Shown here piece after piece: positions 24,659 to 33,154 of a stretch of DNA of 64,000 nt. The translations under genes and the position numbers were made by a program. This DNA comes from CCY15215 sp039194995 (GTDB lineage Bacteria > Cyanobacteriota > Cyanobacteriia > Cyanobacteriales > Spirulinaceae): positions 15,018 to 79,017 of the forward strand of contig JBCCVR010000008.1 of the NCBI GenBank assembly GCA_039194995.1. Direction: 5' to 3'. The notes under the pieces are model-generated. The model ran no database searches. It saw nothing but the letters and a program-made list of their open reading frames with translations, and had not been told where the DNA came from. Numbering within the stretch: the first letter of the stretch is position 1; every line of letters begins with the position of its first letter.

Positions 24659-27157
24659 TCATCGAGCGATTTCTACAATGGTTTCATTCTCTTTCAACTG
24701 AGAAATACGATCGCCTACCCCATCTTTTTTCCATAAACTCACCGACTTCACGGGAACGTAAAATAAGCGCTGGGTTTGGGAAATGACGGCAAAACGTTGA
24801 TTTTCTGGCGGCGCGATCGCAATGCCGACCAAGCGATCGCTTTTGTTGGCAAACTGCATCACCTGCGTGCCAATATCGCCGCGATTGGCTTTGCGAATGA
24901 GATTTAAAGGAATGCGTTTGGCGTACCCTTGTTGGGTGACAATCAATAAATCGCGATCGGAGGGTAGGGCAATACCGCCGATAATTTCCTCCTTCACCCG
25001 CACCCGCGTGACTTGATTGCCGAGGGTATTGCGTCCCATCACCGGAACTTGTTCGTCATCGATGCTGAAGCGCAAAACCCGTCCCGCCGAAGTTGCGATC
25101 GCCATTTCGTCTCCTTCTTTCGCCCAACCTAGATAACTCAAGCGATCGTCTTCCTTAAACTTAATCAGCACGGATCCGCGATTGGTCAACCCTTCCACCT
25201 CAGCCCCCGCCAAACGCTTAATCCGTCCGTTTTGGGTCAATAACACGAGAAAATGATTCTTGAGGTCTTTCGGAGCAAAAAAGCAAGAAAAGATAGCTTC
25301 TCGCTTGTTTTTCACGCTGCTCGGTAGATATTTGATCAGGGGTACGGCTTTTCCTCCCGATTCGGGAATATCTCCCACCAATGCCGGATAAGCCTTACCG
25401 CTATCTGTTACCGCTATCAACTGTTCTCGCCCCGCGATTGCCTCCCGACAGAGCAACAAATCTTCTATTTTTTTCGCAGCTTTCGGCTTTTCCGGAGGCG
25501 ACTGCCAGCAAACTCCTCCTTTGCGCGTTACCTCCAACATCGCATCGTCAGGAATGCGAAATAAATTTGCGCTACTCGGTGCGGGAGCTTTCTCCTTCTC
25601 ACCCTGCCTCCTTCCCTTGGGCTGAGCGGAGCCGAAGCCCTGCTTCCCCCTCTCTTCTGTCACAATACGAGTACGGCGATCGTCGCCAAATTTACGCTTA
25701 AGGGTGCGGAGGTCTTTTTTCAAAGATTTGAGGAGTTCCTTGCGATCGCGCAACAACAATTCTAACCCGGCAATTTTCTCCTGTAATTCCTCTGCTTCCG
25801 TCTCCAATTTTTGTCGCTCCAACCCCGTCAAGCGGCGCATGGGCATGGCTAAAATCGAATCTGCCTGAGATTCACTAATTCCCAAACGCTCTTGTAAACT
25901 CACTTTCGCCGTCGTGCCGTCGGGGGCATGGCGGAGAATTTCAATCGTGAGATCGAGATTGTTTAACGCTGCCAATAACCCCTCGACCAAATGCTGTCGC
26001 CGTTGTGCCTCCTCCAAATCGTGGGTGTAGCGACGCACGAGAGTCTGTTCGCGGAATTTCAAAAACTCCTCCAACACTTCCCGCAAACTCAACTGGCAGG
26101 GCTTATTATTCACCAACGTCAGCAAAATCGCCCCAAAATTATTCTGTAAGGCGCTGTATTTGTAGAGTTGGCGCAGGACTTCCCTCGGATTAGCATCTCG
26201 CTTCGTTTCGATCACCACCCGCATTCCATCGCGATCGCTCTCGTCCCGAATGTCCCCGATGCCTTCAATGCGTCCTTGATTGACATAATCCGCCACTTTT
26301 TCGATCCAGCCTGCCTTATTCACCTGATAGGGCAGTTCCGTTACGATAATGGCGGCTTTCTCTCTGCGTCGCTTCGTTCCTACTTGTATTTTTTCAATGC
26401 GGGCAACCCCTCGCAGGGTAATAATACCCCGTCCCGTTTGATAAGCCTCGCGAATGCCCTTCATGCCCACAATTTCCCCTCCCGTCGGAAAATCCGGCCC
26501 CGGCACTAACTTCCAGAGTTTTTCATCGGGTAAATCCGGCTTATCGATGAGGGCAATCAATCCATCTACCAATTCTCCCAGATTGTGGGGCGGTACGTTC
26601 GTGGCCATGCCTACGGCAATCCCCGTACAGCCATTGAGGAGCAAAAGGGGCAACTGAGCGGGCAAAACTACGGGTTCTTGTTGGGAATTGTCAAAATTAT
26701 TGGTGTAATCCACCGTAGAATCGCCAATTTCTCCCAACATGGCTTGGTGGGCGATCGCCGCCAGCCGCGTTTCCGTGTAACGCATGGCGGCGGGGGGATC
26801 GTTATCTACAGAGCCAAAATTACCGTGACCCGCCAACAGGGGATAGCGAGAGGAAAAATCTTGTACCATGCGAACGAGGGCATCGTACACTGCCTGATCG
26901 CCGTGGGGATGGTATTTCCCCAAAACATCCCCCACCACGCGGGCGCATTTGCGATAGGGGCGATCGGGGGTCAATCCCAACTCGTGCATGGCGTATAAAA
27001 TCCGGCGATGAACGGGTTTGAGACCGTCCCGCACGTCCGGTAGCGCTCGACCGACGATGACGCTCATGGCATATTCTAGATAAGACCGTTCCATTTCTGT
27101 ATGGAGTGCCGTGGGAATAATTTGTCCGGTCTCTAGTAGGTTTAACTGTTTGGCCAT
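24659..27157 (-). CDS. Type IIA topoisomerase subunit A (GyrA/ParC type)
   Basis: The A subunit of a type IIA topoisomerase, 832 residues. The N-terminal breakage-reunion domain has DVRDGLKPVHRRILYAM, KYHPHGDQAVYDALVRM and the active-site tyrosine in PPAAMRYTETRL. A coiled-coil tower and C-gate follow (about 360-480), then a beta-pinwheel from about residue 550. The canonical GyrA box QRGGKG is not seen in the CTD (only TRKGG, TNRGS and ANRGD), so this may be a ParC-like paralogue rather than true GyrA. The position equal to E. coli GyrA Ser83 is glutamine. The linker near residues 507-525 contains a palindromic repeat in the DNA (25619-25640). The response-regulator gene diverges from it. 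Confidence 0.9.
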   Translation of the reverse strand: MAKQLNLLETGQIIPTALHTEMERSYLEYAMSVIVGRALPDVRDGLKPVHRRILYAMHELGLTPDRPYRKCARVVGDVLGKYHPHGDQAVYDALVRMVQDFSSRYPLLAGHGNFGSVDNDPPAAMRYTETRLAAIAHQAMLGEIGDSTVDYTNNFDNSQQEPVVLPAQLPLLLLNGCTGIAVGMATNVPPHNLGELVDGLIALIDKPDLPDEKLWKLVPGPDFPTGGEIVGMKGIREAYQTGRGIITLRGVARIEKIQVGTKRRREKAAIIVTELPYQVNKAGWIEKVADYVNQGRIEGIGDIRDESDRDGMRVVIETKRDANPREVLRQLYKYSALQNNFGAILLTLVNNKPCQLSLREVLEEFLKFREQTLVRRYTHDLEEAQRRQHLVEGLLAALNNLDLTIEILRHAPDGTTAKVSLQERLGISESQADSILAMPMRRLTGLERQKLETEAEELQEKIAGLELLLRDRKELLKSLKKDLRTLKRKFGDDRRTRIVTEERGKQGFGSAQPKGRRQGEKEKAPAPSSANLFRIPDDAMLEVTRKGGVCWQSPPEKPKAAKKIEDLLLCREAIAGREQLIAVTDSGKAYPALVGDIPESGGKAVPLIKYLPSSVKNKREAIFSCFFAPKDLKNHFLVLLTQNGRIKRLAGAEVEGLTNRGSVLIKFKEDDRLSYLGWAKEGDEMAIATSAGRVLRFSIDDEQVPVMGRNTLGNQVTRVRVKEEIIGGIALPSDRDLLIVTQQGYAKRIPLNLIRKANRGDIGTQVMQFANKSDRLVGIAIAPPENQRFAVISQTQRLFYVPVKSVSLWKKDGVGDRISQLKENETIVEIAR
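25619..25640. repeat. REP-like palindrome inside the gyrA/parC-type gene
   Basis: GGGCTGAGCGGAGCCGAAGC followed by CC forms an imperfect hairpin (arms GGGCT/AGCCC and CGG/CCG). It is the CTGAGCGNAGCCGAAG-type palindrome that is dispersed in cyanobacterial intergenic regions, here in frame in the linker between the catalytic domain and the beta-pinwheel, where it encodes GFGSAQPKG. Confidence 0.65.
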
Positions 27158-27303
27158 GAGTTTTTGCGTCCTTAATGATTTTTTTCTTAGGGCTTAGCGG
27201 GGATCGTGGATTATCCTAAATAATGGGAATCTTACAAAAGATGAAGCCTCCCTATTTATTCTCTGTTGCTATTCTTATTCGCATCGTTCGCGATTAACAT
27301 CAT

Positions 27304-27708
27304 ATGAAAACCGTTTTGATTGTAGAAGACGATCCCATTAATCTTCGCGTTTTTTCTAAGATTCTCAAAAAACGTGGCAATTTGGAGGTTAAGGGAACGG
27401 AAAACGTCGAAGAAGTGATGAGCGTAGCCCAAGCGCGGGAGGTGGATATTATTCTAATGGATGTTTCCCTCTCTCATAGCGTTTATCAAGGACAAGCTGT
27501 AGATGGAATTAAGATTACGCAAATGCTCAAGGCCGATCCGAAAACTGCCGATCTGCCCATCATCCTCGTGACGGCTCACGCGATGGAAGGCGATCGCGAA
27601 AACTTTCTCAAACAAAGCGGTGCTGATGGTTATATTTCTAAGCCCGTGGTGGATCACCATGAGTTTGTCGCTCAAATTAAGCGATTTTTGGGCGAGGAGG
27701 AGAATTAG
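27304..27708 (+). CDS. CheY-like single-domain response regulator
   Basis: A 134-residue stand-alone receiver domain. Acidic pocket residues are in LIVEDDPINLRVF, the phosphoacceptor aspartate is in DIILMDVSLS (near residue 53), the switch threonine is in ILVTAHAMEGD, and the lysine is in YISKPV. There is no output domain, so it likely acts through protein partners, as DivK/CheY types do. A short insertion (SHSVYQGQAV) after the phosphorylation site is slightly unusual. No cognate kinase is adjacent. Confidence 0.92.
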   Translation: MKTVLIVEDDPINLRVFSKILKKRGNLEVKGTENVEEVMSVAQAREVDIILMDVSLSHSVYQGQAVDGIKITQMLKADPKTADLPIILVTAHAMEGDRENFLKQSGADGYISKPVVDHHEFVAQIKRFLGEEEN

Positions 27709-28327
27709 GAAAAGAAATTTACGATTTTTTAACTAAAAATATTTGTACTATAAAATAGGGGGGGTTGGCAAGCCCGTTTGATAAATAGGGAATGAGATGA
27801 ACCATCTAAGCGAAAACCAACCCACCCCCCAGCCCCCTCCCAAGAGGGGGAGCCGGAGTTTACAGGAAAGGGTGGGAAGTAATCGGAGAGATTTTTTGCG
27901 ATCGCTTTTTTGCTACAATCATTAATCTAAGTGAAACTCTTATCCCCCTCTTGGGAGGGGCTAAGGGTGGGTCATATTAACAAAAAAATTCACGGGGATT
28001 TGTTCTGTGAAGATTAAATGAAGGAAATGTCCATTTATAAAGATTCTGTAAACTAATTGTATGAAGAGAAAAAGTAGAAAAGATCTGCTTCGAAAATATC
28101 AGTAAGAATCTAGAAATTGTAAATTATATGTGAAGAACGGCTTTTCTCTTAAAGAGTTGGTAAAGACTATTGTGAAGAGTAGTATTTGATTCTACTATCT
28201 AAAATAGCAAGAGAAACAGCCAATAACATCGGTCGAAAGTCGGAACAAAGCGCATGTTTTCCGCAAAGTTTCTGGTGAATTGGCTTTATCTTCTAGTGTC
28301 AATAACTACTACGATGAGGAAATTTCC
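27709..28327. other. Intergenic region upstream of the PEP-CTERM gene
   Basis: This 619-bp AT-rich region contains the first MITE-like element (27820-27972) and then about 350 bp of unassigned sequence leading to the PEP-CTERM gene. A small hairpin (AGTAG/CTACT arms around 28179-28198) lies in the second part. No further coding region is supported. Confidence 0.55.
27820..27972. repeat. MITE-like element, copy A
   Basis: A 153-bp element bounded by inverted ends: ACCCACCCCCCAGCCCCCTC at the left and, at the right, the near-complement ending GGCTAAGGGTGGGT. Both ends also carry an inner palindrome, CCCTCCCAAGAGGG or its like. The inner part (GGGTGGGAAGTAATCGGAGA, then a GCGATCGC) is shared with copy B at 29186, except for an 8-bp difference near GTTTACAG and small changes. 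No transposase is encoded, so it would depend on one in trans. Confidence 0.75.
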
Positions 28328-28921
28328 GTGAAAACTATCAAAACGATTTGCCAATCTTTGGCGGGTTTAGCTGCGAGTGCAGTGTTGGCTTTGGGTGTAG
28401 CTGAGAGTGCTTCGGCTTTTACTCTCATTTACTCTGAATCTCAAACTGTGACAGGTATCTCTGGTCTCGATATAGACGGAACAAAATATGATGTTGAATT
28501 CATCGACGCGTCGTTCAACGAAGTGTTTGGAAATGTAGGAGACTTGACAGAATTCGAAGAGGAAACGCCAACGTTCTGGGGAGATGAGGTCGGGGCCGCG
28601 AGTGCTGGGTGGGCGGTGGGAACAGCATTAGGGGACTCGACTCTGGGCGTGGGGAATGCCGTTAGTTTTGTAATACCGGTGCAAGAGTTCGTGTTTCGTG
28701 AGGGTGTAGTGTTGTGGGAGGGGGCAGAATGGTGTTTTGTGTGTGGTGTTTTTGATTCTGCGATGTATGGTGGAATTATGACGGACGAGGGAGGGACGGC
28801 GATCGCCAAATTCACCCAATTGCCGGAAGAAGTGGAATCAGTTCCCGAACCCGCCAGCACGATCGCCATTCTAGCAGTAGCAGGAACAGGAATGCTAGCC
28901 ACTCGTAAGCGCAAAAAATAA
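28328..28921 (+). CDS. PEP-CTERM sorted exported protein
   Basis: A 197-residue secreted protein with an N-terminal signal peptide (SLAGLAASAVLALGVAESASA) and a C-terminal PEP-CTERM signal: VPEPAS, a hydrophobic helix (TIAILAVAGTGML) and a basic end (RKRKK). Such proteins are processed by exosortase and linked to surface polysaccharide. The mature domain is acidic and rich in Gly, Val and Trp, with a CFVCG pair. The GTG at 28328 is chosen since GAGGA lies 7-11 nt upstream and gives a good signal peptide; a TTG at 28280 extends the frame but lacks this. The gene is flanked by MITE-like copies A and B. No exosortase lies in this window. Confidence 0.85.
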   Translation: MKTIKTICQSLAGLAASAVLALGVAESASAFTLIYSESQTVTGISGLDIDGTKYDVEFIDASFNEVFGNVGDLTEFEEETPTFWGDEVGAASAGWAVGTALGDSTLGVGNAVSFVIPVQEFVFREGVVLWEGAEWCFVCGVFDSAMYGGIMTDEGGTAIAKFTQLPEEVESVPEPASTIAILAVAGTGMLATRKRKK

Positions 28922-29185
28922 TATTAGAACATCTTAGACGAATGTGCCAACAAATATAAAAGATTCTGTCAAAGATATAAACCGAAAAAGAAAAAGCAAA
29001 CAACCTATACTTGGGGAAACGACTGTTAAATCAAATCCAACGGTCAAAGAAGAAAAAACCAATCCCTCGGGGACAGATTTCCTTACCCTTCGCCGCAAAA
29101 ACTCCCGATACCGCGATCGCGCATCCGGAAATCAAAACTGTTGCATTGCCTTTTATTAAAACCAATCGTTATGCGATCGCGTGAG

Positions 29186-29329
29186 ACCCACCCCCCAACC
29201 CCCTCCCAAGAGGGGGAGCCGGAAAGGGTGGGACGTAATCGGAGAGATTTTTGGCAATCGCCCTTTTGCCACACTCATCAACCTTAATACCCACTCTTGT
29301 CCCCCTCTTGGGAGGGGCTAGGGGTGGGT
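29186..29329. repeat. MITE-like element, copy B
   Basis: A 144-bp element in the same orientation as copy A. The left end is ACCCACCCCCCAACCCCCTC and the right end finishes GGGGCTAGGGGTGGGT; the interior shares AGCCGGA...AAGGGTGGGA and GTAATCGGAGAGATTTTT with copy A. The interior HIP1 octamer of copy A is altered here (GGCAATCGCC). The two copies bracket the PEP-CTERM gene, 1.2 kb apart. Confidence 0.75.
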
Positions 29330-29372
29330 TTTATTCTTGGATGTTAGGGATGCTTTAGGGACTAGGAGCCAG

Positions 29373-29400
29373 ACAACCAACAACCAACAACCAATAACAA
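29373..29400. repeat. Short tandem repeat (STRR)
   Basis: Repeats of CAACCAA/CAACAAC type lie immediately downstream of the TPR gene's stop codon. The same type recurs at 33168 inside the GNAT gene and, on the other strand, at 40561. Confidence 0.6.
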
Positions 29401-29402
29401 AA

Positions 29403-30275
29403 TCAACGACTCACAACCGCTTGAATGCGAGGTGTCGCCAAGAACTGCGCCGCATCTGCTAATAATCGTGCGCCCCAGAGATTTTCCTCGAGGAAATCCA
29501 ACTCAGCATATTTGCGATCGCGAGAAAGGGCTTCTTCGCCCAATTGCAAAGCGCGTTCCGGCTGTCCTGTAGTATAGAGCGCAACAGCAATCGCCAACTT
29601 GGGTTCGACGGCTTCGGGATCGATCGCCAGAGCCTGATTCCAAGAATCGATCGCCCCATCAACATCCCCTTGTTCGTATTCGATCAAGCCAATATTGTTA
29701 ATCGCCGGCCAGAAATCTTCCTCTTGGTCGAAAGCCACCTCATAAGCAGAGATCGCATCATCATAGCGTTGCAACATCAAATAGGTATTGCCCACATCGA
29801 ACTGAGCTTCGATGGAATCGGGATTGAGTTCCAGTCCGGCTTCTAAGACCTCTAGTGCATCTTCAAAGCGTTCTTTTTGGAAATAGGCAGATCCCAAGGT
29901 AAATAGAATTCCCGGCTCTTCTGGGGCGAGTTCTTGCGCTTTGAGGAGGGTTTCGATCCCGCGATCGAGTTCTCGCTGTTGAACGTAGAGACTGCCCAAA
30001 ATAAACCAAGATTCAAAAATATTGGGAGCCAATTGAGTGGCTAACTTGGCGCGGGGAATGGCCAAGTCGTATTGCTCGAAGCGCACCAATTGAACGACAT
30101 CCTGCACGAGGACGACTCCGTTTTCTTCTAAATCCTCGGCATCCAAATTAAAAGTATAGGGGAGCAAGGCTTGTCCGAAGGCGGGGGCAGCCAGTTGCCA
30201 AGACCCTACGATTGCTAAAACCGAAAGTAACCAGTTCCTCTTAGGCACGATATCGCTTGAAACCTTTGCTATCAA
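29403..30275 (-). CDS. Exported tetratricopeptide repeat protein
   Basis: A 290-residue protein with a signal peptide (LLSVLAIVGSWQLAAPAFGQ) and about five TPR units from residue 60 to 250, for example ESWFILGSLYVQQRELDRGI, GILFTLGSAYFQKERFEDAL and QFDVGNTYLMLQRYDDAISA. It is probably a periplasmic or thylakoid-lumen scaffold; partners are unknown. The start is uncertain: TTG at 30275 directly follows an in-frame stop, and GTG at 30248 would give a cleaner signal peptide (MPKRNWLL...). Confidence 0.82.
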   Translation of the reverse strand: MIAKVSSDIVPKRNWLLSVLAIVGSWQLAAPAFGQALLPYTFNLDAEDLEENGVVLVQDVVQLVRFEQYDLAIPRAKLATQLAPNIFESWFILGSLYVQQRELDRGIETLLKAQELAPEEPGILFTLGSAYFQKERFEDALEVLEAGLELNPDSIEAQFDVGNTYLMLQRYDDAISAYEVAFDQEEDFWPAINNIGLIEYEQGDVDGAIDSWNQALAIDPEAVEPKLAIAVALYTTGQPERALQLGEEALSRDRKYAELDFLEENLWGARLLADAAQFLATPRIQAVVSR

Positions 30276-30408
30276 CTATCATCATTATGTAATGATAGTG
30301 TGCGAGATCGGCGAATGGTTTGATTCGTTCCCAAAACCTCAAAAAAAGATCTCGAGTTTTCGACAAATCCCGAAAACATTGTTTATCGTTCACCGTTCAC
30401 AGAATTAA

Positions 30409-31836
30409 ATGACCTTGTCTTCGCGAAATTTTCTCCCTTGGATTATTGTCGGCGTTGCCAGTGCTAGTATTATCGGTGTTGGCGGCGTGACCTATAACGC
30501 TATTTTTGGCGAGTCCCAACTCGAACAATTTACCGTTCTCGTGGAAGAAGAATCGTTGCGCGTCCGCATCAGAGCAAGCGGGACGGTGACTCCCTTTCAA
30601 AGCGTGAATATTTCTCCCAAGCGATCGGGAATTCTGCGGGAACTCCGGGTGGAGCAAGGGATGGAGGTGGAAGCCGGGCAAGAATTGGCGATTATGGATA
30701 ACGGGGAAGTGCAGGCGCAAGTGTTGCAAGCCCAGGCCAATCTCCGCCAAGCTGCCGCCAATGGCGAAGCCTCGACCACCGAAATTAACTCGGAAATTGC
30801 CCAAGCCCGGGCGCGCGTAGTCGCCGCCGCCGCTAGCATCGAAGAAGCAGGTCAAAGAATTCCCACGGAAATCAACGAAGCGCAAGTTCGCGTGGGAGAA
30901 GCAGAAATTCGCTTTCGCAGTGCAGAAGCTCGCTTTCAACGTTACGACCAAACCCAAGATACGGGGGCAATTTCCACCGATACCTACGAGAATGCTGGGG
31001 TAGAATTGGCCGCTGCTCAAGCTGAATTAGTTGCTTCGCGGGAGGCACTCAAACGAGCCGTCGAGACGAGAACGCCAGAACTTAATCGCTTGCGAGCCAA
31101 TCTACAAGAGGCGCAAATTAATCTCCAAGGGCTGCAAAGCAAGGGACGTGCGGAAATCGTACAATTGGAAGAGGCGGCCAAGGCGGCACAGGCTCAATTT
31201 TTAGAAGCGCAAATCAGACGGGCGGATACGGTGATTCGCGCTCCTTTTAAGGGCATTATTACCCAACGCTATGCGACCCCCGGGGCTTTTATTACTCCCA
31301 CCACTTCCGCCTCGGCGACAGCTTCGGCGACTTCTACTTCGATTTTGGCGATCGCTCGGGGTTTAGAGATTCTCGCCAACGTTCCCGAAGTCGATGTCGG
31401 CAGATTGGCAGTCAGGCAACCCGTAGAAATTGTGGCGGATGCTTTTCCCGATAAGGTATTTCGCGGTGCCGTGCGCTTGATCGCTCCCGAGGCAGTAGTA
31501 GAGGATAACGTCACATCTTTCGAGGTTAAAGTATTTGTCGATCCCAATCAAACAGAATTAAAATCGGGCATGAATGTGGATGTCACGTTTGTCGGAGAAC
31601 CTCTCGCGATGAGTACCGTCATTCCGACTGTGGCGATCGTAATCCAAGATGGCGAACAAGGGGTGATGGTTGCCGATGATAATGATAGACCCGAATTCAG
31701 ACCTGTTGTTTTAGGGGCAACCCTTGATGATAAAACTCAAGTTATTAGAGGCTTAGAACCCGGCGAGCGCATCTTCGTCGAACTCCCTCCCCAATATCAA
31801 CGCAGGCTCGATCGCAATGGTCAATCGAATAACTGA
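30409..31836 (+). CDS. Efflux transporter periplasmic adaptor (HlyD/MacA-like membrane fusion protein)
   Basis: A 475-residue membrane fusion protein with one N-terminal helix (WIIVGVASASIIGVGGVTY). The lipoyl halves are VTPFQSVNISPKRSGILREL and, after the hairpin, ADTVIRAPFKGIITQRYATP. A long alpha-helical hairpin (about 110-270) is rich in Ala, Glu and Gln, and beta-barrel domains complete the protein. Together with the next gene (permease) it would form a tripartite ABC export system of MacAB/DevBCA type. The stop codon lies inside an STRR that fills the gap to the permease gene. Confidence 0.9.
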   Translation: MTLSSRNFLPWIIVGVASASIIGVGGVTYNAIFGESQLEQFTVLVEEESLRVRIRASGTVTPFQSVNISPKRSGILRELRVEQGMEVEAGQELAIMDNGEVQAQVLQAQANLRQAAANGEASTTEINSEIAQARARVVAAAASIEEAGQRIPTEINEAQVRVGEAEIRFRSAEARFQRYDQTQDTGAISTDTYENAGVELAAAQAELVASREALKRAVETRTPELNRLRANLQEAQINLQGLQSKGRAEIVQLEEAAKAAQAQFLEAQIRRADTVIRAPFKGIITQRYATPGAFITPTTSASATASATSTSILAIARGLEILANVPEVDVGRLAVRQPVEIVADAFPDKVFRGAVRLIAPEAVVEDNVTSFEVKVFVDPNQTELKSGMNVDVTFVGEPLAMSTVIPTVAIVIQDGEQGVMVADDNDRPEFRPVVLGATLDDKTQVIRGLEPGERIFVELPPQYQRRLDRNGQSNN

Positions 31837-31879
31837 TAACCGATAACTGACAACCGATCGCTGATAACTAATAACTGAA
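31829..31879. repeat. Short tandem repeat (STRR)
   Basis: Repeats of the TAACTGA heptamer type (AATAACTGATAACCGATAAC and onward) run from the last codons of the adaptor gene to 4 bp before the permease ATG. The adaptor's stop codon TGA (31834-31836) is part of the repeat. Confidence 0.7.
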
Positions 31880-31882
31880 AAA

Positions 31883-33100
31883 ATGGATACATCAGAAAGT
31901 ATAAAAATGGCGAAGGATACTTTGCTGAGTAATAAATTGCGAAGTGCCTTAACCATGTTAGGGATTATTATTGGGAATGCTTCGGTCATTGCCACGATTG
32001 GTTTCGGCCAAGCAGCCCAAAAACTGGCCAGCGATGAGTTTGAATCCTTGGGAGCAGATGTGATTTTCATCGTCCCGGGATCGCAAGAAGAGCGAGAAAT
32101 CGCTTTCCAAATTCCCAAAACTCTAGTCTTAGAAGATGCAGAGGCGATCGCCGCTCAAGTTCCTTCTGTGGCGCAAGTTGCCCCGCAAATTAGCCTGCAA
32201 GTTACGACGGGTTATCAAGACCGCAATGCTCGACATTCCGGGGTGGGAGTCACCCCAGAATTCCTGCCCGTGCGAGATTTTGAAATCGATCGCGGGCGCT
32301 TTATTAACGAACTCGACGTTCAGCGCAATACGAGAGTCGTGGTTCTCGGATCGGAATTAGTGACCCGATATTTTGACGGTCGCGATCCAATTGGCGAGAG
32401 AATTCGCATCAAAAATATCAGTTTTGAAGTGGTCGGTACGGTAAAAGCGAAAGGGTCTTTTTTGGGGACGAATCAAGACGAAACAGCCTATGTTCCCCTG
32501 ACTACAATGGCGAATCAGTTGGTTGGGGAAACTTCTATTTATGGAACGCAAGTTAGTTTGATTTCTGTTGCAGCGAGCGATCGTAATAGTGTTAATGCTG
32601 CCAAGTTTCAGATCGAAAATTTATTGCGCTTGCGCCATAATATTGTCGGAGAAGATGATTTTACGGTCAGAACTCAAAAAGAGATTTTAGATATCGTTGG
32701 GACGGTGACGCAGGGTTTAACGGTATTGTTGGTGAGTATCGCGGGTATTTCCTTGGTTGTTGGCGGTATTGGCGTGATGAATATTATGTTAGTTTCCGTC
32801 ACAGAACGCACTCAAGAAATTGGCTTGCGTAAGGCAATGGGAGCAAAGGAAAAAGATATTTTGTCACAATTTTTAGTAGAATCTACAATTGTTTCTGCCA
32901 TTGGAGGATTCGTCGGTACAATAGTGGGCATTAGTGGCGTTGTCTTCGTTAGTTTGATTTCGCCCCTTTCAGCAGTAATTTCTCCTTTTGCCGTTCTTTT
33001 AGCGGTTGGAGTATCGGGAGGAATTGGCTTGGGATTTGGCGTATTTCCCGCTCGTCAAGCCGCAAAACTCGATCCAATTGTTGCTTTGAGAAGGCTTTGA
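31883..33100 (+). CDS. ABC transporter permease, MacB/FtsX family
   Basis: A 405-residue permease with the four-helix MacB/FtsX topology: one helix at about 20-40, a large periplasmic domain to about 270 (MacB_PCD type, with GVGVTPEFLPVRDFEIDRGR), then three helices. The C-terminal segment is typical: GGIGVMNIMLVSVTERTQEI, GLRKAMGAKEKDILSQFLVE and GFGVFPARQAAKLDPIVALR. It lacks the ATPase part found fused in E. coli MacB, and no separate ABC ATPase gene is nearby, so the ATPase must come from elsewhere. It probably works with the adaptor encoded upstream. Confidence 0.9.
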   Translation: MDTSESIKMAKDTLLSNKLRSALTMLGIIIGNASVIATIGFGQAAQKLASDEFESLGADVIFIVPGSQEEREIAFQIPKTLVLEDAEAIAAQVPSVAQVAPQISLQVTTGYQDRNARHSGVGVTPEFLPVRDFEIDRGRFINELDVQRNTRVVVLGSELVTRYFDGRDPIGERIRIKNISFEVVGTVKAKGSFLGTNQDETAYVPLTTMANQLVGETSIYGTQVSLISVAASDRNSVNAAKFQIENLLRLRHNIVGEDDFTVRTQKEILDIVGTVTQGLTVLLVSIAGISLVVGGIGVMNIMLVSVTERTQEIGLRKAMGAKEKDILSQFLVESTIVSAIGGFVGTIVGISGVVFVSLISPLSAVISPFAVLLAVGVSGGIGLGFGVFPARQAAKLDPIVALRRL

Positions 33101-33102
33101 TC

Positions 33103-33132
33103 TAGTTATTGGTTATTAGTTACTGGTTATCA
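33103..33132. repeat. Short tandem repeat (STRR)
   Basis: AGTTATTGGTTATTAGTTAC and following bases repeat the TTATTGG/TTATTAG unit between the permease and GNAT genes. Confidence 0.6.
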
Positions 33133-33154
33133 ATGAGGGAGTTGAAATGAGGTT

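Larger units (their letters stand above)
28922..29402. other. Intergenic region downstream of the PEP-CTERM gene
   Basis: This 481-bp region holds MITE-like copy B (29186-29329) and a short STRR of CAACAAC type next to the TPR gene (29373-29400). An open frame of 71 codons at 28944-29159 has no recognisable features and is not called. Confidence 0.55.

Noticed and set aside
28944..29159. A 71-codon ORF downstream of the PEP-CTERM gene.
   Set aside because: Composition looks non-coding, there is no ribosome binding site or family feature, and it runs toward MITE-like copy B.
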